A DNA stretch of 64,000 bases from Hafnia psychrotolerans (lineage in GTDB: Bacteria; Pseudomonadota; Gammaproteobacteria; Enterobacterales; Enterobacteriaceae). Below the pieces are notes generated by a model. The model made no database searches. It saw only the letters and a program-made list of their open reading frames with translations, and had not been told where the DNA came from. The stretch is taken from NCBI RefSeq assembly GCF_014639435.1, contig NZ_BMFZ01000013.1, positions 76,520 through 140,519 of the forward strand, given 5' to 3'. Of this stretch, positions 49,561 to 63,676 are shown piece after piece; position 1 is the stretch's first letter, and each line of letters starts with the position of its first letter. Position numbers and translations under genes: made by a program.

Positions 49561-49836
49561 ATGGGTGGTATTAGCATTACACAACTTCTGATCATTGCGG
49601 TGATCGTGGTCTTGCTCTTCGGTACCAAAAAACTCCGTAGTTTAGGTTCCGATTTGGGTTCTTCAATCAAGGGTTTCAAAAAAGCCATGGGTGATGAAGA
49701 CACTGCCAGTAAAGTAAAGAAAGACGGCGACACTGAGGACGTTGACGCTGATTTCACGACTAAACCTCTTGAGGTTAAACCAGACGTTAAAGCGGAAGAA
49801 ACCAAAAGCCAAAACAAAGACAAAGAGCAGGTATAA
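49561..49836 (+). CDS. tatA: Twin-arginine translocase pore subunit TatA
   Basis: A 91-residue protein: short periplasmic start, one membrane helix ([15 protein letters not shown]), the hinge [14 protein letters not shown], amphipathic helix and an acidic tail. Oligomers of TatA form the pore for folded proteins. I start at MGGISITQ (49561) after GAGGTGA; an upstream ATG-type extension (49504) is not supported by the family. tatB follows after three bases. Confidence 0.95.
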   Translation: MGGISITQLLIIAVIVVLLFGTKKLRSLGSDLGSSIKGFKKAMGDEDTASKVKKDGDTEDVDADFTTKPLEVKPDVKAEETKSQNKDKEQV

Positions 49837-49839
49837 ACC

Positions 49840-50508
49840 GTGTTCGACATTGGATTTAGTGAACTGTTGCTGGTATTGGTGATTGGCTTGGTTGTACTTG
49901 GGCCTGAGCGTTTACCTGTGGCGGTCAGAACAGTTGCAGGCTGGATCCGTGCGCTACGTGCAATGGCGGCTTCGGTACAAAATGAGTTATCGCAAGAGTT
50001 AAAACTTCAGGAGTTGCAGGATAGCCTCAAGAAAGCTGAGGAATCTGGTCTTAAGAATTTTACACCAGAAATCAAAGCCTCTATGGACGAGTTGAAAGAG
50101 GCCGCTGAATCAATGAAGCGATCTTTTACCGCCGAGCCTGATGCGCCAGCTAAAGCGGTTGAAACCGCGTCTTCTGAAGGCAATACCATTCATAATCCTG
50201 TGGTGCAGGACGCTGAAGCCATGCATGACGAAGGTATTTCGCCAGCCACCGCCAGTCATGTCGCTTCTTCACCAGCGAAAGCGCCACAAAACGCGGTGGA
50301 GGCAGCGATTGCTTCGAGCAAACCTGCTCAGGCTGAAGCGACTGTCGAAGGCCATGTTGCCTCTGCGCCTCTCAATGAATCAGTGCAGGGCAATGAGCAG
50401 CAGACAACTGACTGTGAAGCTAACCGTACTGACACGTCAGCTCCGACGGATGAAACATTGTCAGCGGTAAAACCGACCCCATCGACTCATTCTACAGGCG
50501 AACGTTAA
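49840..50508 (+). CDS. tatB: Twin-arginine translocase subunit TatB
   Basis: A 222-residue protein with the TatB N-terminus [22 protein letters not shown], then the ERLP hinge, an amphipathic helix (to about 95) and a long Ala- and Ser-rich disordered tail. It starts with GTG at 49840, three bases after tatA. It binds signal peptides with TatC. The tail is longer than in E. coli (about 171 residues). Confidence 0.94.
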   Translation: MFDIGFSELLLVLVIGLVVLGPERLPVAVRTVAGWIRALRAMAASVQNELSQELKLQELQDSLKKAEESGLKNFTPEIKASMDELKEAAESMKRSFTAEPDAPAKAVETASSEGNTIHNPVVQDAEAMHDEGISPATASHVASSPAKAPQNAVEAAIASSKPAQAEATVEGHVASAPLNESVQGNEQQTTDCEANRTDTSAPTDETLSAVKPTPSTHSTGER

Positions 50509-50511
50509 AAT

Positions 50512-51282
50512 ATGGCTGTTGAAGATACCCAACCGCTTATCAGCCATCTGATAGAACTGCGTAAGCGTCTACTCAACTCCATCATCTGTATTGTGGTGGT
50601 GTTCCTGGCATTAGCCTATTTTTCCAATGATATTTACTATCTGGTCTCTGCTCCGTTAATCAAGCAAATGCCGCTTGGGGCAAGCATGATTGCCACCGAC
50701 GTCGCGTCACCATTTTTTACCCCAATCAAGTTGACGATGATTGTTTCGGTGTTCGTTTCCGCACCGTTTATTCTTTATCAAGTGTGGGGCTTTGTCGCTC
50801 CCGCGCTCTATAAGCATGAACGTCGTTTGATGATGCCGTTACTTTTCTCCAGCTCACTGTTGTTTTATCTGGGCATGGCGTTTGCCTATTTTATTGTGTT
50901 TCCGCTGGCCTTTGCCTTCTTTGCTAAAACGGCTCCTGTCGGTGTGCAAATTGCGACGGATATTAATAACTATCTCGATTTCGTCATGGCGCTGTTTATG
51001 GCGTTCGGTGTGTCGTTTGAAGTGCCGATCGCCATTGTATTGTTGTGCTGGAGCGGTGTGACGACACCGGAAGATCTGAAGAAAAAACGCCCTTATGTTT
51101 TGGTCGGTGCGTTCGTCGTCGGCATGTTGTTGACGCCACCTGATGTTTTCTCGCAGACATTATTAGCTATTCCGATGTACTTTCTTTTTGAAATTGGTGT
51201 GTTCTGTGCCCGTTTCTATGTCGGTAAGCGACGTCGTTCCGATGTTGATGCTGAAGATGATGAGCAGGATCAGGCTTCCTGA
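50512..51282 (+). CDS. tatC: Twin-arginine translocase receptor TatC
   Basis: A 256-residue six-helix protein. The family features are visible: [13 protein letters not shown] start with the signal-peptide-binding Glu, [19 protein letters not shown], and the late [14 protein letters not shown] segment. It is the primary receptor for twin-arginine signals. It starts three bases after tatB; a strong terminator follows. Confidence 0.96.
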   Translation: MAVEDTQPLISHLIELRKRLLNSIICIVVVFLALAYFSNDIYYLVSAPLIKQMPLGASMIATDVASPFFTPIKLTMIVSVFVSAPFILYQVWGFVAPALYKHERRLMMPLLFSSSLLFYLGMAFAYFIVFPLAFAFFAKTAPVGVQIATDINNYLDFVMALFMAFGVSFEVPIAIVLLCWSGVTTPEDLKKKRPYVLVGAFVVGMLLTPPDVFSQTLLAIPMYFLFEIGVFCARFYVGKRRRSDVDAEDDEQDQAS

Positions 51283-51300
51283 TGATGTGATTGAAGTGAA

Positions 51301-51329
51301 AAACCGCCCCGTTGGGCGGTTTCTTTTTT
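51301..51329 (+). terminator. Terminator of tatABC
   Basis: AAACCGCCC (51301-51309) pairs with GGGCGGTTT (51314-51322) around CGTT, then CTTTTTT. Confidence 0.9.
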
Positions 51330-51339
51330 AGGACCAGGT

Positions 51340-52134
51340 ATGTTTGAAATCGGCGTAAATCTTACGAGTAATCAGTTTGATAAAGATCGTCAGCAGGTCG
51401 TGGAACGCGCCCGGGCTGCCGGGCTGTCTGGCATGTTGATCACCGGAACATCTGCGAGTGAAAGTATTGAAGCCTCGCGACTTGCTGCGGAGTATCCGCA
51501 GTTCTGCTGGTCTACGGCGGGTGTACATCCCCACCAGGCAAGTAGCTGGGATAACGAGACCGAGCAGTGCATCAGAGCGCTGGCTGCGAGCCCCCAGGTT
51601 GTGGCAATCGGCGAGTGTGGGCTGGATTTTAACCGTAATTTCTCGCCGTCTGATAAGCAGGAAGCGGCTTTCAGTGCACAACTTGCATTGGCAGTGGAAC
51701 TCGAACTGCCTGTATTCCTCCATTGTCGTGATGCTCATCGGCGTTTTACCGATCTGCTGATGCCATGGCTGAATGAGCTTCCGGGTGCAGTAGTTCATTG
51801 TTTTACCGGTAATGAGCGGGAGCTTGAATGGTATCTGTCGCTGGGGCTATCTATCGGTATAACAGGATGGGTGTGCGATGAGCGCCGGGGACTGGAGTTG
51901 CGCGGGATGCTCAGACATATACCGGCAGACCGGTTGCTGCTCGAAACTGACTCCCCCTACCTGCTCCCTCGGGATATGGCGGAAAAGCCCAAAAACCGTC
52001 GTAACGAACCGGCTTTTTTACCGCACATTATCAATCAGGTGGCGCTTTGGCGCGGAGAGGATCCGGTATGGCTGGCGAAAAAAACCGAAGATAACGCACG
52101 TGCGCTGTTTGGTTTACCGAGAAGGATACAATAA
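51340..52134 (+). CDS. tatD: TatD-family metal-dependent DNase
   Basis: A 264-residue TIM-barrel hydrolase. Metal-binding motifs are [25 protein letters not shown] and [11 protein letters not shown]. It starts at ATG 51340 ([10 protein letters not shown]) ten bases after the tatC terminator. It acts as a 3'-5' exonuclease in DNA repair and is not needed for Tat export despite its name. Confidence 0.94.
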   Translation: MFEIGVNLTSNQFDKDRQQVVERARAAGLSGMLITGTSASESIEASRLAAEYPQFCWSTAGVHPHQASSWDNETEQCIRALAASPQVVAIGECGLDFNRNFSPSDKQEAAFSAQLALAVELELPVFLHCRDAHRRFTDLLMPWLNELPGAVVHCFTGNERELEWYLSLGLSIGITGWVCDERRGLELRGMLRHIPADRLLLETDSPYLLPRDMAEKPKNRRNEPAFLPHIINQVALWRGEDPVWLAKKTEDNARALFGLPRRIQ

Positions 52135-52160
52135 AGGCACCTCAATGGGTGCCTTAGCTT
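52134..52160 (+). terminator. Terminator of tatD
   Basis: AAGGCACC (52134-52141) pairs with GGTGCCTT (52148-52155); the stem begins at the last bases of tatD. Only a short T-rich tail (AGCTTTAT) follows. Confidence 0.65.
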
Positions 52161-52204
52161 TATACGCCAACTCAACGCATCAGAAGAAAATGAGGCATTG
52201 GTAA

Positions 52205-52693
52205 TCAAATTTTCTGGAAATGTGTGTTATCGAGGCTTTGTTTAACCCTTTGATTGATAAGATTGAGCAACAACAATGAGCGGGCTTCGCCATCAGGTTC
52301 AGTATAAATTGCTTCGAACCCTTCAAAGATACCCTGCGTAATGACTACCATGTCGCCATTGTACGGCGTTTGCGGATCGCGCACTTCTGGCATGGGTTGA
52401 GTCATCAGTTGTTGGATGACATCTGGCTGCACTGTGGCCAGATGCGGGCCAAAGCGGACAAAATGACTGACACCACGCGTTGCGCTGATAGTCGTTGTGT
52501 GGATTCGTTCGGGATCAAACTGAATAAACAGATAGTTTGGGAACAAGGGTTCACTAACCGGAGTCCGGCGACCACGCATCATTTTTTCCAGTGTGATCAT
52601 CGGCGTTAAACAGTTAACCTGTTGACGCTCTAAATGTTCTTTAGCGCGAAGAAGCTGTCCGCGTTTGCAATATAATAAGTACCAGGATTCCAT
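52205..52693 (-). CDS. rfaH: Transcription antiterminator RfaH
   Basis: A 162-residue NusG paralogue. The NGN domain (to about 100) carries [11 protein letters not shown] and [15 protein letters not shown], and the KOW part is [30 protein letters not shown]. It is recruited at ops pause sites to raise transcription of long operons for lipopolysaccharide, capsule and adhesins. I start at MESWYLLY (52693), the family start, after GAAGG; upstream in-frame ATG codons lack support. Confidence 0.95.
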   Translation of the reverse strand: MESWYLLYCKRGQLLRAKEHLERQQVNCLTPMITLEKMMRGRRTPVSEPLFPNYLFIQFDPERIHTTTISATRGVSHFVRFGPHLATVQPDVIQQLMTQPMPEVRDPQTPYNGDMVVITQGIFEGFEAIYTEPDGEARSLLLLNLINQRVKQSLDNTHFQKI

Positions 52694-52824
52694 AGTCTCA
52701 CACACCTTCAAGCCTAGCAGTGAAGCATACCAAAAGTGGTAGGTGATAGACAGGTGGGAGGATGAGTGCAAAAAGTTATCAGGCACTTTACAGATTAATC
52801 TAACAATAAGACGGAGAGGCGTTT

Positions 52825-53550
52825 ATGGAGTTGTTCTTGCTAAGTAACGGAAAGCTACCTGATGAGCCAGCGCTTTTAGGTTATGCTAATGAACATATTC
52901 AGGCAATGTTTAAAACCTTTAATATTCACTCCGCTGTTTTAATTCCTTATGCCTTGATCCGTAGTGACTACGATGCCCGTGCGCAAGACTTGGAAGACGC
53001 ACTTGGGATAAAAGTAAGCAGTATTCATCATGCAGAGGCACCTTCCGAAGTCATAGAGCAGGCACAATGTATTCTGATCAGTGGTGGGAATACCTGGATG
53101 CTGAATCAGCGGTTGCATGAGAATGGGTTGATCGTCCCTATCCAGCGCGCCGTGCGTGAACGCAATGTGCCCTATATCGGCTGGAGTGCAGGTTGTAATG
53201 TCGCCACGCCAAGTATTCGCACGACCAATGATATGCCAGTGAGTAATTCAGTGGTGCTGCCTTCCCTTGGGCTATTCCCAGTGCAAATCAACCCACATTA
53301 TATTGATGCACACCTAAGTGGGCACATGGGCGAAACTCGCGACGAACGCATTGCCGAGTTTTGCGCCGTTAATCCGAGTGAGTCGGTTATTGCGTTGCGT
53401 GAAGGCAGTCTACTACACGTCTCAGGTAATAATCTGAGCTACTTCAGTGCCAAAGGGCAGGGCTTTAAAGTCTTCCGCCACGGTCAGGAAACTCTGGAAT
53501 ATCAGGATACTCGGGCATTGAGCTCTCTGCTTCCGTTTAACTGCCAATAG
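52825..53550 (+). CDS. pepE: Dipeptidase E, PepE (peptidase S51)
   Basis: A 241-residue cytoplasmic serine dipeptidase for peptides with N-terminal aspartate. The triad fits Salmonella PepE: Ser121 in IGWSAGCN, Asp136 in RTTNDMP, and His158 in QINPHYID. It is fairly diverged from E. coli PepE, which lies elsewhere (near lysC). Here it stands between rfaH and ubiD with its own GGAGAGG ribosome site. A distinct paralogue could also exist in the genome. Confidence 0.88.
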   Translation: MELFLLSNGKLPDEPALLGYANEHIQAMFKTFNIHSAVLIPYALIRSDYDARAQDLEDALGIKVSSIHHAEAPSEVIEQAQCILISGGNTWMLNQRLHENGLIVPIQRAVRERNVPYIGWSAGCNVATPSIRTTNDMPVSNSVVLPSLGLFPVQINPHYIDAHLSGHMGETRDERIAEFCAVNPSESVIALREGSLLHVSGNNLSYFSAKGQGFKVFRHGQETLEYQDTRALSSLLPFNCQ

Positions 53551-53662
53551 TAATAAGTTTACCTTTCGCATCGTCAGTCCAATCGGAAATCGAGCTGACG
53601 GTTATACTGCCTTTCCAGTATCGGGATTAACTGACTGGTCGCGAAAAGGCAGCAACAACTCT

Positions 53663-53685
53663 GGAGAGCCCCTATAATGCTCTCC
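53663..53685. promoter_or_regulatory. Palindrome around a TATAAT box before ubiD
   Basis: GGAGAGC (53663-53669) and GCTCTCC (53679-53685) flank TATAAT (53673-53678). It could be an operator over a -10, or a leader stem hiding the upstream GGAGAG. No clear -35 lies 17 bases before. Confidence 0.4.
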
Positions 53686-53709
53686 ACCAATTTGGCGATA
53701 AAAATCAGC

Positions 53710-55245
53710 ATGAAATACCGTGATTTACGTGACTTCCTCTCATTACTTGAAAAGAGAGGCGAACTGAAACGCATTACTCAGCCTGTCGATACCTATTTGG
53801 AAATGACCGAGATTGCTGACCGTACTCTGCGTGCTGGTGGCCCTGCATTATTGTTTGAAAATCCTAAGGGTTACGATATGCCGGTATTGTGCAATTTGTT
53901 CGGTACGCCTGAGCGTGTTGCCCTGGGGATGGGCCAGGAAGATGTGAGTGCTTTGCGCGAAGTCGGTGAGTTACTGGCATTTCTAAAAGAGCCTGAGCCA
54001 CCACGTGGGTTCCGTGATTTTTACGACAAAATGCCGAAGTTCAAGCAAGTGATGAATATGCCGACCAAAGTTCTGCATTCTGCGCCTTGCCAGGAGCTGG
54101 TTTGGGAAGGTGATGATGTCGATCTGTCGCGCATTCCTGTGATGCACTGTTGGCCGGAAGATGCTGCGCCACTGATCACTTGGGGGCTGACCGTCACGCG
54201 TGGCCCGCACAAGCAGCGTCAGAATTTGGGGATTTACCGCCAGCAGGTGCTTGGACGGAACAAAGTCATCATGCGTTGGTTGTCCCATCGAGGCGGTGCA
54301 CTGGATTTCCAGGAGTGGTGCCAGCATAATCCCGGCAAACCGTTCCCTGTCTCTGTGGCGCTTGGCGCTGATCCGGCGACCATCCTCGGTGCAGTGACGC
54401 CAGTACCGGATACGTTATCGGAATATGCTTTTGCCGGTCTATTGCGCGGCAATAAAACTGAAGTCGTGAAGTGTATTTCCAACGATCTTGAAGTCCCTGC
54501 CAGCGCTGAAATTGTACTCGAAGGTTATATTGATCCGGCAGAACGGGCACCTGAAGGCCCTTACGGCGATCACACTGGCTACTATAATGAAGTAGACAGT
54601 TTCCCGGTATTTACCATCACCCATATTACTCAGCGTAAAAACGCCATTTATCATTCCACCTACACAGGGCGTCCGCCTGATGAACCGGCCGTGCTGGGCG
54701 TTGCGCTAAATGAAGTTTTTGTACCGATTTTGAAGAAACAATTCCCGGAAATTGTGGATTTTTATCTTCCGCCTGAGGGTTGCTCCTACCGGTTGGCAGT
54801 CGTTACCATGAAGAAGCAGTATGCTGGTCATGCCAAGCGCGTAATGATGGGAGTTTGGTCATTCCTGCGGCAGTTTATGTACACTAAGTTTGTGATTGTC
54901 TGTGATGACGATATTAATGCCCGTGACTGGAATGACGTGATCTGGGCAATAACGACTCGCATGGATCCAGCGCGCGACACGGTGTTAGTTGAAAATACCC
55001 CAATTGATTACCTCGACTTTGCCTCACCCGTTTCCGGTTTGGGCTCGAAGATGGGTTTAGACGCCACCAATAAATGGCCGGGTGAAACGCAGCGCGAATG
55101 GGGTCGTCCTATTGTGAAGGATCCCGCTGTGACTGCGCGTGTCGATGCCATCTGGGATGAACTGGCTATCTTTGCCGGTGATAAATACGCCAGTAAAGCG
55201 CCAAACTATAATAAAAGTGCAAACAGCGGTAGCGCGAAGAAGTAA
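53710..55245 (+). CDS. ubiD: 3-octaprenyl-4-hydroxybenzoate decarboxylase UbiD
   Basis: A 511-residue prenylated-FMN decarboxylase of ubiquinone synthesis. The catalytic E-R-E type residues lie in [11 protein letters not shown], and [35 protein letters not shown] and [17 protein letters not shown] match E. coli closely. I start at MKYRDL (53710); an in-frame ATG at 53677 lies in the TATAAT box. It needs UbiX for its cofactor. fre follows after 48 bases. Confidence 0.95.
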   Translation: MKYRDLRDFLSLLEKRGELKRITQPVDTYLEMTEIADRTLRAGGPALLFENPKGYDMPVLCNLFGTPERVALGMGQEDVSALREVGELLAFLKEPEPPRGFRDFYDKMPKFKQVMNMPTKVLHSAPCQELVWEGDDVDLSRIPVMHCWPEDAAPLITWGLTVTRGPHKQRQNLGIYRQQVLGRNKVIMRWLSHRGGALDFQEWCQHNPGKPFPVSVALGADPATILGAVTPVPDTLSEYAFAGLLRGNKTEVVKCISNDLEVPASAEIVLEGYIDPAERAPEGPYGDHTGYYNEVDSFPVFTITHITQRKNAIYHSTYTGRPPDEPAVLGVALNEVFVPILKKQFPEIVDFYLPPEGCSYRLAVVTMKKQYAGHAKRVMMGVWSFLRQFMYTKFVIVCDDDINARDWNDVIWAITTRMDPARDTVLVENTPIDYLDFASPVSGLGSKMGLDATNKWPGETQREWGRPIVKDPAVTARVDAIWDELAIFAGDKYASKAPNYNKSANSGSAKK

Positions 55246-55293
55246 CCGTATCGCTGTTTTCAGCTTTGCTTTGATGACCCTCAGAGGGAACGC

Positions 55294-55995
55294 ATGACAA
55301 CATTGAGCTGTAAAGTGACCTCGGTTGAGGCCATTACCGATACGGTGTATCGGGTTAGGTTATTGCCGGAAGCCCCTTTTTCTTTCCGACCAGGTCAGTA
55401 TTTGATGGTCGTGATGGACGAGCGCGACAAGCGCCCATTTTCACTCGCTTCTACACCTGCTGAAAGCGAAATGATTGAGCTGCATATTGGCGCTTCAGAA
55501 TTGAATTTGTACGCGATGGCGGTGATGGATCGTATCCTGAAAGGGCACAACATCACCGTAGATATTCCGCATGGTGACGCCTGGTTGCGTGTCGATGGTG
55601 ATCGCCCGCTGGTGTTGATCGCAGGCGGCACCGGTTTCTCTTATGCACGTTCAATTCTGGTGGCGGCACTTGAGCAGCAACCGGATCGCGATATTTCCAT
55701 TTATTGGGGCGGTCGTGAACTCAAACATCTTTATGATTTGGGCGAACTGGAAGCGCTGAGCGTGAACCATCCTAATTTGAAGGTGATCCCGGTGGTTGAA
55801 CAGCCGGAAGAGGGCTGGCAGGGGCGAAGTGGTACCGTTCTAAGTGCTGTGCTGCAGGACTTTTCATCACTGGCAGGCCACGATATCTATATTGCAGGGC
55901 GTTTTGAGATGGCTAAAATTGCGCGCGAGCGATTTGTGGCAGAACGTGGTGCGTTAGAAGACCGTATGTATGGTGATGCGTTTTCCTTCATTTAA
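55294..55995 (+). CDS. fre: NAD(P)H-flavin reductase Fre
   Basis: A 233-residue ferredoxin-reductase-fold enzyme. The flavin site is RPFSLAS; the NAD(P)H loop is [12 protein letters not shown]. It makes reduced free flavin, used for ribonucleotide reductase activation and iron release, and in E. coli lies after ubiD as here. The flavin may also serve prenyl-FMN supply for UbiD. Confidence 0.95.
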   Translation: MTTLSCKVTSVEAITDTVYRVRLLPEAPFSFRPGQYLMVVMDERDKRPFSLASTPAESEMIELHIGASELNLYAMAVMDRILKGHNITVDIPHGDAWLRVDGDRPLVLIAGGTGFSYARSILVAALEQQPDRDISIYWGGRELKHLYDLGELEALSVNHPNLKVIPVVEQPEEGWQGRSGTVLSAVLQDFSSLAGHDIYIAGRFEMAKIARERFVAERGALEDRMYGDAFSFI

Positions 55996-56004
55996 TACTG
56001 ACAA

Positions 56005-56028
56005 TAAAAAATCGCCCTGACGGGCGAT
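56005..56028 (-). terminator. Terminator read from fadA
   Basis: ATCGCCC (56011-56017) pairs with GGGCGAT (56022-56028). On the minus strand the stem is followed by TTTTTATTG, so it stops fadBA transcripts about 70 bases after fadA. Confidence 0.75.
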
Positions 56029-56064
56029 AAAACAGTAAAAAACGCAGTAATAAGAAGTCGATTG

Positions 56065-56090
56065 AAGCGGGCATAAACCCGCTTTTCACT
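56065..56090 (+). terminator. Terminator read from fre
   Basis: AAGCGGG (56065-56071) pairs with CCCGCTT (56078-56084) around CATAAA, followed by TTCACTTT. Confidence 0.7.
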
Positions 56091-56096
56091 TTATTA

Positions 56097-59461
<3,365 letters not shown>

Positions 59462-59487
59462 GTGTCTCTCCTGAATCATCTCGGATG

Positions 59488-59504
59488 ATCTGGTATGACC
59501 AGAT
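59488..59504. promoter_or_regulatory. FadR operator upstream of fadBA
   Basis: ATCTGGTATGACCAGAT is a near-perfect palindrome, differing by one base from the E. coli fadBA FadR site. FadR would repress fadBA until long-chain acyl-CoA is present. Confidence 0.88.
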
Positions 59505-59646
59505 GAATGGAGTGTGGTTTTTATGTTAACAATTTGCAAATGAGATGAGTGTAATTTGCAGGCAAGATCACAAACCTTCCGGGGCTACGACCCATGCGTG
59601 GCTGTGATAAGATGCGGCATCGTTGTGCAGAAAAAAGGACTGTTTG

Positions 59647-60978
59647 ATGGAATCGCTCTCTACGCTTTACAAAGAACACATCACTACGCTACAAGCGCGT
59701 GCGCGGGAAGTACTGCAACACAACCAGCTCGATGCGTTATTGATTCACTCCGGCGAATTGATAACCACTTTCCTTGATGACCACAGCTATCCATTTAAAG
59801 TGAACCCCCAATTCAAAGCCTGGGTGCCCGTCACCAAGGTGCCGAATTGCTGGTTATGGGTCGATGGAGTTAACGCGCCCAAACTCTGGTTCTATTCCCC
59901 CGTGGATTACTGGCACAGTGTTGAACCGCTGCCGAATTCTTTCTGGACTGATGACGTGGCGCTGTCGCCGCTGACGAAAGCTGATGACATCAGAAACCAG
60001 TTGCCAGCGGATTTAAAACGCGTGGCCTACTTAGGTTCAAGTCAGGATCGCGCCCTGCAAATGGGGTTGCTGGCTGGCAACATTAATCCTCAGGGTGTGC
60101 TGGATTACCTCCACTACCATCGCGCCTATAAAACAGGCTATGAATTAGCTTGTATGCGGGAGGCGCAAAAGGTTGCCGTCAGTGGGCATCGCTCGGCACA
60201 AGAGGCATTCCTATCCGGTATGAGTGAGTTCGATATCAACCTCGCTTACCTGACGGCTACTGGCCACCGTGATACCGATGTGCCTTATGACAACATTGTG
60301 GCATTGAACGAACACGCTTCAGTGCTGCATTACACCAAGCTTGACCACCAACCGCCATCTGAGATGCGTAGCTTTTTGATGGATGCCGGTGCTGAATATA
60401 ACGGCTATGCTGCCGACATAACGCGGACTTACGTGGGTCACTCTGACAGCGATTTTGCTGCGTTGGTGAAGGATTTAAACCAAGAAGAGCTTGCGCTGAT
60501 TGACTCCATGAAAGCCGGTGTGAGCTATACCGACTATCATGTCCAGATGCATCATCGCATTGCCAAATTGCTCAAAGCGCACAAGCTGGTGGTGGATATC
60601 AGCGAAGAAGCCATGGTCGAGAAAAACCTGACCGGACCTTTCCTGCCGCATGGTCTTGGCCATCCGCTGGGACTACAGGTTCATGATGTGGCTGGCTTTA
60701 TGCAGGATGCGAAGGGCACGCATCTGGCGGCACCGGCGCAGTATCCTTTCCTGCGTTGTACCCGCGTTATCCAGCCGGGAATGGTGTTAACCATCGAGCC
60801 GGGCCTGTATTTCATCGAATCTCTTCTGGCACCATGGCGCGATGGCGAGTTCAGTAAGCATTTTGCGTGGGATCGTATCGAGGCGATGAAACCGTACGGT
60901 GGGATTCGTATCGAAGACAATATTGTCATTCACGATAATCATATTGAAAATATGACGCGTGATTTGAAACTGGCCTGA
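59647..60978 (+). CDS. pepQ: Xaa-Pro dipeptidase PepQ
   Basis: A 443-residue pita-bread metallopeptidase, the length of E. coli PepQ. Metal ligands lie in [17 protein letters not shown] (two Asp), [13 protein letters not shown] (His) and TIEPGLYF and GIRIEDN (two Glu). It cuts dipeptides with C-terminal proline and also some organophosphates. I start at [11 protein letters not shown] (59647); an ATG at 59623 adds eight unlike residues. Its stop overlaps yigZ. Confidence 0.95.
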   Translation: MESLSTLYKEHITTLQARAREVLQHNQLDALLIHSGELITTFLDDHSYPFKVNPQFKAWVPVTKVPNCWLWVDGVNAPKLWFYSPVDYWHSVEPLPNSFWTDDVALSPLTKADDIRNQLPADLKRVAYLGSSQDRALQMGLLAGNINPQGVLDYLHYHRAYKTGYELACMREAQKVAVSGHRSAQEAFLSGMSEFDINLAYLTATGHRDTDVPYDNIVALNEHASVLHYTKLDHQPPSEMRSFLMDAGAEYNGYAADITRTYVGHSDSDFAALVKDLNQEELALIDSMKAGVSYTDYHVQMHHRIAKLLKAHKLVVDISEEAMVEKNLTGPFLPHGLGHPLGLQVHDVAGFMQDAKGTHLAAPAQYPFLRCTRVIQPGMVLTIEPGLYFIESLLAPWRDGEFSKHFAWDRIEAMKPYGGIRIEDNIVIHDNHIENMTRDLKLA

Positions 60979-61589
60979 TGCAACCTTATCCTGTTCCCGC
61001 TGAAGCTAGCAGTTTCAGTGAGGAAATAAAGAAAAGCCGCTTTATTACGCTTTTGGCACCGACTGAAGGTGTAGAAGCGGCGAAAGCTTTTATACAGGAT
61101 GTAAGACATCAGCATCCGGCGGCAAGGCATCACTGTTGGGCGTTTGTCGCCGGAGCGCCTGCGGATTCTCAACAGTTTGGTTTTTCTGATGATGGTGAAC
61201 CAGCGGGAACGGCGGGAAAACCGATCCTTGGGCATTTGATGGGAAGTGGCATTGGTGAGATAACCGCCGTGGTTGTGCGTTATTATGGCGGCATTATGTT
61301 GGGCACTGGCGGCTTGGTGAGAGCCTATGGCGGTGGTATTCAACAGGCGTTGAAACGACTTATCGTCCATCAAAAAGTCCCATTCAAAGAATATAAGCTG
61401 TACTGCGATTATTCCCAGCTCTCGATGGTGGAAAGCCTGATGCAGCAGGTTGGCGGTCAAATGCTGCATAGTGATTATGGTGCAGCAGTCAAATTGCGTC
61501 TGGCGTTACCAGCCTTCGAGGCGGCGGCAATTGTCATCCGTTTATATGATCTCAGTCGCGGCACGCTTCAATTAGAGCCGGTTTCATAA
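60978..61589 (+). CDS. yigZ: IMPACT-family protein YigZ
   Basis: A 203-residue protein of the UPF0029/IMPACT family: SRFITLLAPTEGVEAAKAFI, HCWAFVAG, DDGEPAGTAGKPIL and GITAVVVRYYGGIMLGTGGLVRAY-like motifs in the N-terminal domain, then a DUF1949 EF-G-like domain. Role unclear, likely translation-related. The ATG at 60978 shares one base with the pepQ stop. trkH follows after 40 bases. Confidence 0.93.
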   Translation: MQPYPVPAEASSFSEEIKKSRFITLLAPTEGVEAAKAFIQDVRHQHPAARHHCWAFVAGAPADSQQFGFSDDGEPAGTAGKPILGHLMGSGIGEITAVVVRYYGGIMLGTGGLVRAYGGGIQQALKRLIVHQKVPFKEYKLYCDYSQLSMVESLMQQVGGQMLHSDYGAAVKLRLALPAFEAAAIVIRLYDLSRGTLQLEPVS

Positions 61590-61629
61590 ATTTTTATTCA
61601 TTGGTTAATTCGCTGAGGAACGCGCCAGC

Positions 61630-63081
61630 ATGCATTTTCGTGCCATAACACGCATCGTGGGGGTGCTCGTCATCCTGTTTTCTGGAACGATGATTATTCC
61701 CGGATTGGTTGCGCTGATTTATCGTGATGGCGCAGGGCGCGCATTCAGTCAGACATTCTTTGTCGCACTGGCCATCGGTCTTTTCCTGTGGTTGCCAAAC
61801 CGAAAACAGAAAAGCGAGCTTAAACCGCGCGAAGGTTTTCTGATTGTGGTGCTGTTCTGGACGGTATTGGGAAGCGTGGGTGCACTACCTTTTCTCTTCT
61901 CTGAGCGGCCAAACCTGTCACTGACTGACGCCTTTTTTGAATCTTTCTCAGGCTTAACCACTACCGGTGCGACCACGCTGGTCGGTTTGGATTCATTGCC
62001 GAAAGCCATCCTGTTTTATCGCCAGATGCTGCAATGGTTTGGGGGAATGGGGATAATTGTGCTGGCTGTCGCTATCCTGCCGATTTTGGGCGTCGGGGGC
62101 ATGCAGCTGTACCGCGCTGAAATGCCGGGGCCGCTAAAAGATAACAAGATGCGACCACGTATCGCTGAAACGGCGAAAACACTTTGGTTGATCTATGTTT
62201 TGCTGACCATTGCCTGTGCGCTTTCGCTCTGGGGCGCAGGTATGTCGGTATTTGACGCAATATCCCACAGCTTTTCAACGATTGCGATTGGCGGGTTCTC
62301 TACACATGATGCCAGTATTGGCTATTTCCATAGCGGTACGATTAACACCATTATCGCCGTTTTCCTGCTGATATCTGGTTGTAACTACGGCTTGCACTTT
62401 GCCGTGCTAAGTGGACGCAATCTGAAGGTGTATTGGCGCGATCCGGAATTTCGCATGTTTATTGGTGTGCAGCTAACGTTAGTGGTGGTCTGCACGTCAG
62501 TGCTCTGGATGCATGATGTTTACAGTTCTGGACTGGAAACGCTCAATCAGGCGTTCTTCCAGGTCGTGTCAATGGCTACCACCGCAGGTTATACCACCGA
62601 CAGTATTTCCAAATGGCCGCTGTTCCTGCCTATCCTGCTGTTATGTTCGGCATTTATCGGCGGTTGCGCAGGGTCTACCGGGGGCGGGCTGAAGGTGATT
62701 CGCATCCTGTTGCTTTATTTACAGGGAACACGTGAGTTAAAACGGTTGGTCCACCCGAACGCCGTCTATACCATAAAGCTTGGTCATCGTGCGTTACCTG
62801 AACGTATTATTGAAGCGGTATGGGGTTTCTTCTCTGCTTATGCGTTGGTATTTATCGTGAGTATGCTAGCTATTGTGGCGACGGGCGTGGATGATTTCTC
62901 AGCCTTTGCGGCCGTAACAGCGACGTTAAATAACCTCGGGCCGGGCCTGGGTGTCGTGGCTGACAACTTTGCGTCGATGAACTCGGCGGCGAAATGGATC
63001 CTCATTGTCACTATGCTGTTTGGCCGACTTGAAGTGTTTACGTTATTGGTTCTGTTTACGCCGACCTTCTGGCGTGAGTAA
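61630..63081 (+). CDS. trkH: Trk potassium uptake channel TrkH
   Basis: A 483-residue membrane protein of the Trk/Ktr/HKT superfamily, same length as E. coli TrkH. Four pore repeats are visible by their filter glycines: LTTTGATTL, STIAIGGFST, SMATTAGYTT and NNLGPGLG. It imports potassium with TrkA and proton motive force. hemG follows after 31 bases with its own AAAGGAAC site, so the two are co-transcribed as in E. coli. Confidence 0.96.
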   Translation: MHFRAITRIVGVLVILFSGTMIIPGLVALIYRDGAGRAFSQTFFVALAIGLFLWLPNRKQKSELKPREGFLIVVLFWTVLGSVGALPFLFSERPNLSLTDAFFESFSGLTTTGATTLVGLDSLPKAILFYRQMLQWFGGMGIIVLAVAILPILGVGGMQLYRAEMPGPLKDNKMRPRIAETAKTLWLIYVLLTIACALSLWGAGMSVFDAISHSFSTIAIGGFSTHDASIGYFHSGTINTIIAVFLLISGCNYGLHFAVLSGRNLKVYWRDPEFRMFIGVQLTLVVVCTSVLWMHDVYSSGLETLNQAFFQVVSMATTAGYTTDSISKWPLFLPILLLCSAFIGGCAGSTGGGLKVIRILLLYLQGTRELKRLVHPNAVYTIKLGHRALPERIIEAVWGFFSAYALVFIVSMLAIVATGVDDFSAFAAVTATLNNLGPGLGVVADNFASMNSAAKWILIVTMLFGRLEVFTLLVLFTPTFWRE

Positions 63082-63112
63082 TTAAGAACCTCATAAAGAA
63101 AGGAACCTTGCT

Positions 63113-63652
63113 ATGAAAGCATTGATGCTCTATTCAACACGTGATGGGCAAACACATGCCATTGCGTCTTATATAGCGAATTGCATGAAAGAGAAGTACG
63201 AGTGTGATGTGATTGACCTGGTGCACGCGGAGCATGTCACGCTTTCTCAATACGATAAGGTGCTGGTGGGAGCGTCAATTCGCTACGGACACTTTAACGC
63301 CGTACTTGATAAATTCGTTAGGCAGAATGTTGAACAGCTTAATACTATGCCATCGGCGTTCTTTGCGGTGAACCTTACTGCACGTAAACCTGAAAAGCGC
63401 ACGCCACAGACTAACTCGTATGTACGCAAGTTTCTGCTGGCGACACCATGGAAGCCCGTGATGTGTGGCGTATTCGCCGGAGCACTTCGTTACCCGCGCT
63501 ATCGGTGGATAGATAAAGTGATGATTCAACTTATCATGCGCATGACCGGTGGTGAAACTGATACCAGTAAAGAAGTGGAATACACCGATTGGGAGCAAGT
63601 TAAGAAGTTTGCCGAGGATTTTGGCAAGTTATCGTACAAAAAACCGCTCTAA
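63113..63652 (+). CDS. hemG: Menaquinone-dependent protoporphyrinogen oxidase HemG
   Basis: A 179-residue long-chain flavodoxin-type protein. The FMN loop is [12 protein letters not shown], and the HemG insertion around [11 protein letters not shown] binds the quinone side. It oxidises protoporphyrinogen IX to protoporphyrin IX in heme synthesis, passing electrons to quinones. It precedes an rRNA operon, as hemG precedes rrnA in E. coli. Confidence 0.96.
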   Translation: MKALMLYSTRDGQTHAIASYIANCMKEKYECDVIDLVHAEHVTLSQYDKVLVGASIRYGHFNAVLDKFVRQNVEQLNTMPSAFFAVNLTARKPEKRTPQTNSYVRKFLLATPWKPVMCGVFAGALRYPRYRWIDKVMIQLIMRMTGGETDTSKEVEYTDWEQVKKFAEDFGKLSYKKPL

Positions 63653-63676
63653 TGCTGGATCTCTGGGCGCATCGCC

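Noticed and set aside
55217..55229. ops-like sequence (AGCGGTAGCGC)
   Set aside because: It lies in the ubiD 3' coding end; chance match.
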